Assembly (NCBI GenBank): GCA_027046965.1
Contig: JALTWR010000007.1
Coordinates: 1 to 60,457, forward strand
Direction: 5' to 3'
Source: Candidatus Altimarinota bacterium
Lineage (GTDB): Bacteria > Patescibacteriota > Gracilibacteria > Absconditabacterales > Absconditicoccaceae
Length of the DNA: 60,457 nt
The position numbers and the translations under genes are program-made. A model generated the notes under the pieces. That model made no database searches. It saw only the letters and a program-made list of their open reading frames with translations, and was not told the DNA's origin. Of this stretch, positions 55,674 through 60,457 are shown piece by piece. Each line of letters starts with the position of its first letter. Position 1 is the stretch's first letter.

Positions 55674-58600
55674 TTAATATGCATAAACCTTAGGAGCTAT
55701 AGGTATATATCTGACAGCTTTAACCCAATCTATACTATCAACATAGCTATAATATTTAGCCCACCACACAAGCCACATTGGATTATTGGCCCAATTACAA
55801 GTAACATCCCTCCGCCTACCCAAAACCTCACCAGAATCAGTTTTTAGCTCCTCCTCAAAATATCAATTTACCAACTTTAAGACAGTTTGATACCAAGTAT
55901 CATTATTCATTGTTCCTAAGTTTCTAGGACGATACTCAGAAGTTGAACCACATCTGTACACAGCACCAACATCATTTCATCAATAATAGTAATCATGGAT
56001 TCAAGCTCTCCAATAAGTTCATCTACGCCGATCACCGATCAGAGACATAAATCGGTTATCAGCGGCAGATGACTTTAGCCTAAATTGAGTAACAATATTA
56101 TCCTCCCCAACAAATCTAAACAAGGAATTAAAATACCTCCGAGTGTTATTAGATCGGACATTTATAACTCCTCCTGTTATGCTATAATACCCCAATGCTC
56201 TATAGGTTCAGTTATAAGGCTCCACAATTTTGCTATACTTATCACTAGGTGTTGTGAAATCCACATACATTGGATAAATCAAAGATCAATCTACAGACTC
56301 ATTGGACTCTCTCACAAACACCTTTAAATCATTCAATAATGCCTTTTTGACTTTTATCCAATCAAAATATCCAAATCTCGAAGAAGAATCTGTATCAGCA
56401 ACCACACCAATAGATTGGTTTGATAAATTCATATTTTTTTCATACCAAGATATACCATTGCCAGATCTTATTCTCCACAAAGGATTTTTAAATTCAAAAG
56501 TTACGAACAAATTTGTCTTATCCCTATTAAATCACCAATTCCCATATGTAGACTGAGATGATCACCCAGCATTTATATAAAGCTCATTAGAATAATTGCC
56601 ATCAACCAATTGGGTAACCGCATTAGAAGAATATAAACCATCACCATAAACTACCGCCGCGTTAACATTATCTACTCACGCACTAGAATACATTTTTGTA
56701 TCTACTTCCAAAGGTAGGTCAAATTTATCAATGGAAGCTATCATAGCATTTCACCAGTTATTCCAAGTTTTTAAGAAACCATTTTCCAAACTATAATAAG
56801 TACTACCTGCTGTCCATTTGTTGGTATCTAACGTTGCAGCATTAAAGTCATCATAAAGTTCGAATATACTATTTCCGTCAACAGCTATATTTGTATTTGA
56901 ATCTTCAATATGCAACAATCTATAATCAAAACCAGATATATTTATTTTTGTCCGTATTCTAAAGTGCTTAGCCAAAGGAAGCCCATTTATTACAAAGTCC
57001 TGAGAAGAAACATCTTGAATATCTGGCATATATGCATACATCACACCTTTACCAGATAAATTTTCTGCATTAAATACTAACCAATCTGTATCAATTGGCG
57101 ACTTAAATGACAATCTAACTCCATCTCAACCTGAATCATCTTCATGCCTTACTATTATCTTGTGCCGACCTGTTCCCAAAGAAACAGATGAGCTATAATC
57201 ATAACAGTTACAAAAACCATGTCCTCCATAATATCCTGCAACCACATTACCGTCAATCTCCACTTCTACTGCATCATCTCAGTCTATAGCAAACCACCAT
57301 GTTCCAGGTTCCTGCACATAAAGCCATGTAGTATACAATATATTATAATAATCCCCATATCCCCCAATAGTTTGTATTTCTGGAGAAAGGCCCATTCACA
57401 AAGGAGCCTTAATGTCCGCTTGATAATCTGCGAGGAGACCAGCATGATCTGAAGGATGTCAAGCCACCCCGAAATATCTAACCATTAGTGCATATCCACT
57501 AATTCCATGACCATCAAGCACATTATTTGTAGAACATTCTCCGTTCCATTGTTCTACACAATAAGGATAAGTATTGCCCACATTATCTACTAAATTAAAA
57601 TTAGGCCAAGTTGTAATACTTCCACTAAGTGGATACACATCTAACCTCACTTGGATGCCTTGAGCATCCTCAGAATTTGGGTTATAAATCACTACATCCT
57701 TAGAGCTCCTAGAAGAAGGCATCATAGCCATTAGCTTTATCTCATAAGGAGACATCTCTCCTATGCCTAACACTATTTTATCTGATGGAGTAGTAGAACA
57801 TTCTTCATTTGCTTGATTAAAACAATACACAACTTCATCTCCATTAGTATTAATTAGTCTAAATTGAGGCCGAGTAGAAACATCAGCTACAAAAGCGGAA
57901 ATATCAACCTCTGGAGTAGCTCACTTCATCCCTGTTCACAAAGGATTAACGACACTAATTATGTGATAATCAACCCAATTATCTCATTTAAAGTAAACAT
58001 ATACAGGTGCTATTCTGAGATCTAACATACCTGTAACCAACGTATCTGGCTGGGATGTTGTTCTTCTTCTCTGAACAATAATGCTACAACTTTGATATGG
58101 AGACAATACTCATATACAATTTGTGTCAGCTATCCTAAAGTTGCTTGTATTAGTTAAGGAGTTTTGAATATCTCCTAAGAACACCATATATGGACTCTTG
58201 TTGGTAAATATTATAGATGTATCTCATCATCGTCCATAATCAAAACTACCTGGTGCTGGAAGTTCATTTACGCGATTAGATATCGTTACAATATCAGCAT
58301 AATTAGTTATGAGTCTTACCCGACCGAAACTTCAGTTATTCCAAAATGATGGAGGAGACTCTATCGGTCCTAGACCATAATAATAGTCAGCTTCTCAATC
58401 ACTAGAATACCTATCGGCACTTAAAAGCATACAAGAATCAGGCCCTCTACAATCATAATCAGCAACATCTCCATAATCATTAATCTTCCATCTACAAGAT
58501 CATCTACTTCTCCTATATGGATCCTTCAACTCATAAAGATTTGTTTTAGGAGAGAGAGAGGTCTTTTTCCAAATCTGATTATCAAACTGGTATTTCAATG

Positions 58601-60457
58601 TTTCTCATGTCCAGATAAAATCACATATTCATTCACCATAAGTAGGATTTTCAAATCTGACCTGCTTTGCTTTCATAGCAGCAACAACACTATCTTTTAC
58701 TACCTCGCTAGGTGAACCTGAGTTAAAGCTAGCTTCTATCCTTGTCCAAACTCATCAATCAGTACCAAAATCACAGTATCTAACTTCGGGAGAATACAAA
58801 CTATCCTCACCATCAACATCAATTATATACCATCAATTGTATGCACTAGACCATGGTTGATCAATTATGTTTGTTTCTCCTCAAGGAGTCTCGTAAGCCA
58901 TAATTTTGTACCACTCACAAGAAGTTGCATCTACATAGTCTAATCCTGTATTCCATCCGATGATCCTCCATGGGTCAGTTTCTGTACCTGCTCCCTCAAA
59001 TACTGCATAAACAGGCGCTATAAACCATAGTTTAATAGAGTCAGTTCCGACTTTAAATTCTGATGTAACCTTAAAATCTACTGTATCAAGTCTTCTTTCA
59101 AAAGTAACCTCACAGCTGTCTCCTGGGGCCAAAGTAGTGCCACAATTAGTAGATGTGACTCTAAAATTCGTTTGATTTGAAAGATAGCTACTATCAATAT
59201 TTCCAAGGTATTGAGTAGCAATAGGATGAGGATTATAAAGGATGATTGTAACAGTTCATCACCAGTTTGTATCTCATGTAGACAAAATTGGACTCATCTG
59301 CAGATCATTGCCAGAATTAATTAGCACCCCATAACATCCCTTACCATAAGGATATTTACCAAATCCGCATCAAAAGACATTGTCATCTGTAGATCTTGCC
59401 AATACATAATCAATATTCAAGCCTCACCACCGCCGACCATAGCTACTTGTAGACAGATTTCACAAGTAAAATGTAGTTCCTGTTAGATTTCCGTTATTGA
59501 ATATAGTTTTACCATCTAGCACTAGTGAGGTTTGTCAGTCTTTTTTGGAAAATTGTATTGTATACCACTTTGTGGTGTCTGGCATTATTCCCTTGGTACT
59601 AAATGCTCCCAAAGACAATTTACCATTTAAAGCTGACCGGCTATTATCATCTCCTCGGAATCCCCCCAATCATTCCCATCAACCTCCAAATCACCGATCA
59701 TAGTATCTATACCGATTAATACGCGTTTCAAAGGTCAAATTGTCATAATTGGAGAAATCCTGCAGTGTCCTAAACGTAGTTCTTGGAAACCGACCTCCAT
59801 TCTTGTACACAAACAGACCTCCAGCTAAATAATAATCTGTTGAGCTTCTAATTATGGACCATTTAGTAGTATCGATATCCCCTCATCTAAAGTTTTCATA
59901 AAATGGAAATATATCTGCTCCATTGTAAAAATACAAAGGAGTATCTGGCACCAACTCCATCTCTTTGATTTCCTGTGCTCCAAAATCATCTTTTACCCAT
60001 CAATAAGGTGAAGAGGCACTATAAAAGGCTTCGCACTCTCAATTTGATTGTTGATAGCATATTGGTTTGTAAGCGTTGTTAGCAATAGCATAGAATGAAT
60101 TCCCCAATAACGTAGATACGCTGCCCAATGGATATTTATACTGTATTTGAGTATAAGATCAGGTTCATCTATTATAAGAATAAAATTTTAATGGATAATA
60201 AACTCTTTCAGAAGCATCAAGTATAGTAATAGTAGTAGAGGCCCCTCATGTAGCCAATACCCTCCTTTGAATAGTAATATCACAACTAGCCCCCGCAGCC
60301 AGAGTGTTTCCACAAGTAGTAGAAGCTATATGAAAGTTAGTAGGCTCCAAGAACAAAGAATCATCAATAGGAGGTAAGTCCTTGGTAACATTAGTTGGAT
60401 TGTACAAAGAAATTGTAGTATCTGCCTCCCGCTCTGGAGTAAATACATATGCTACAG
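55674..60457 (-). CDS. Giant secreted modular surface protein, C-terminal part (5' end outside window)
   Basis: The minus-strand frame is open for at least 1,590 residues with UGA as glycine; every stop-like break is a UGA. Modules in protein order: three copies of an anchor-type beta domain with a TNC..L..G.SC.I..RR core (near 60280, 59115 and 58085), a concanavalin-like/DUF2341 region (59,900-59,500), a fibrinogen-like segment (58,920-58,450: PEVRYCDFGTDGWVWTRI), a PA14-like region (57,300: WWFAIDGDDAVEVEIDG) and another DUF2341 region (57,000-56,300). No membrane anchor is seen at the C-terminus. It is probably an adhesin binding carbohydrate or a host surface. Confidence 0.75.

Overview
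This is a low-GC, gene-dense chromosomal segment from a bacterium that reads UGA as glycine (NCBI translation table 25). Under the standard code nearly every gene looks broken by TGA. Read with TGA = Gly, the fragments join into full-length proteins that end only in TAA or TAG. The UGA codons fall on invariant glycines: the P-loops of PilB and adenylate kinase, S12, S9, IF1, three motifs of peptide deformylase, and the ZIP motif HNIPEG. The matching tRNA, a glycine tRNA with anticodon UCA, is encoded here at 49373-49446. These traits, with small overlapping genes and a reduced Gram-positive-like envelope, point to the Patescibacteria/CPR lineages Gracilibacteria (BD1-5/GN02) or Absconditabacteria (SR1). 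I cannot choose between the two from this window.

Layout. 1-14.4 kb: envelope and housekeeping genes (end of a class A penicillin-binding protein, RimO, FMN reductase, a cytochrome-b5-like lipoprotein, the PilB pilus ATPase, an M23/SLH wall hydrolase, two ZIP metal transporters around a TrpR-like regulator, ThrRS, an NMN adenylyltransferase, an RseP-type protease, MraY). 14.5-20.1 kb: a translation block (tRNA-Lys, L28, L25, L19, two small basic proteins, S7, S12, tRNA-His), then RRF and peptide deformylase. 20.2-25.1 kb: an rRNA operon in the unusual order 23S-5S-16S. The 16S 3' tail has no CCUCC anti-Shine-Dalgarno core, and the genes checked have AT-rich leaders without Shine-Dalgarno sites. 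25-36.3 kb: membrane and surface proteins, an eRF1-like (baeRF) protein, a vWA protein, a TraD/HerA-like ATPase carrying an S1 domain, and a free-standing C-terminal domain of isoleucyl-tRNA synthetase. 36.3-38.2 kb: a Trm9-like methyltransferase and seven tRNAs around rpsT. 38.2-49.5 kb: one long minus-strand run from tRNA-Gly(UCA) through tRNAs, infC-rpmI-rplT, rplU, infA-rpmJ-rpsM-rpsK-rpsD-rpoA-rplQ-rplM-rpsI-adk, then FecR-like, NfeD and U32 proteins. 49.5-60.5 kb: MurE with DUF58 and DUF4012-like partners, HU, an ECF sigma factor, a type IV pilin, and the C-terminal part of a giant secreted modular protein that runs off the window.

Together the genes describe a compact cell with peptidoglycan (PBP, MraY, MurE, M23), type IV pili (PilB, pilin) and large surface proteins, but little visible metabolism. 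This fits an episymbiotic or host-dependent life; that lifestyle is inference. Promoters I could recognise have TTGAAA/TTGACA and TATAAT boxes, nearly always 16 bases apart, with 5' leaders of roughly 20-50 bases. Convergent genes usually overlap or touch at their stop codons.
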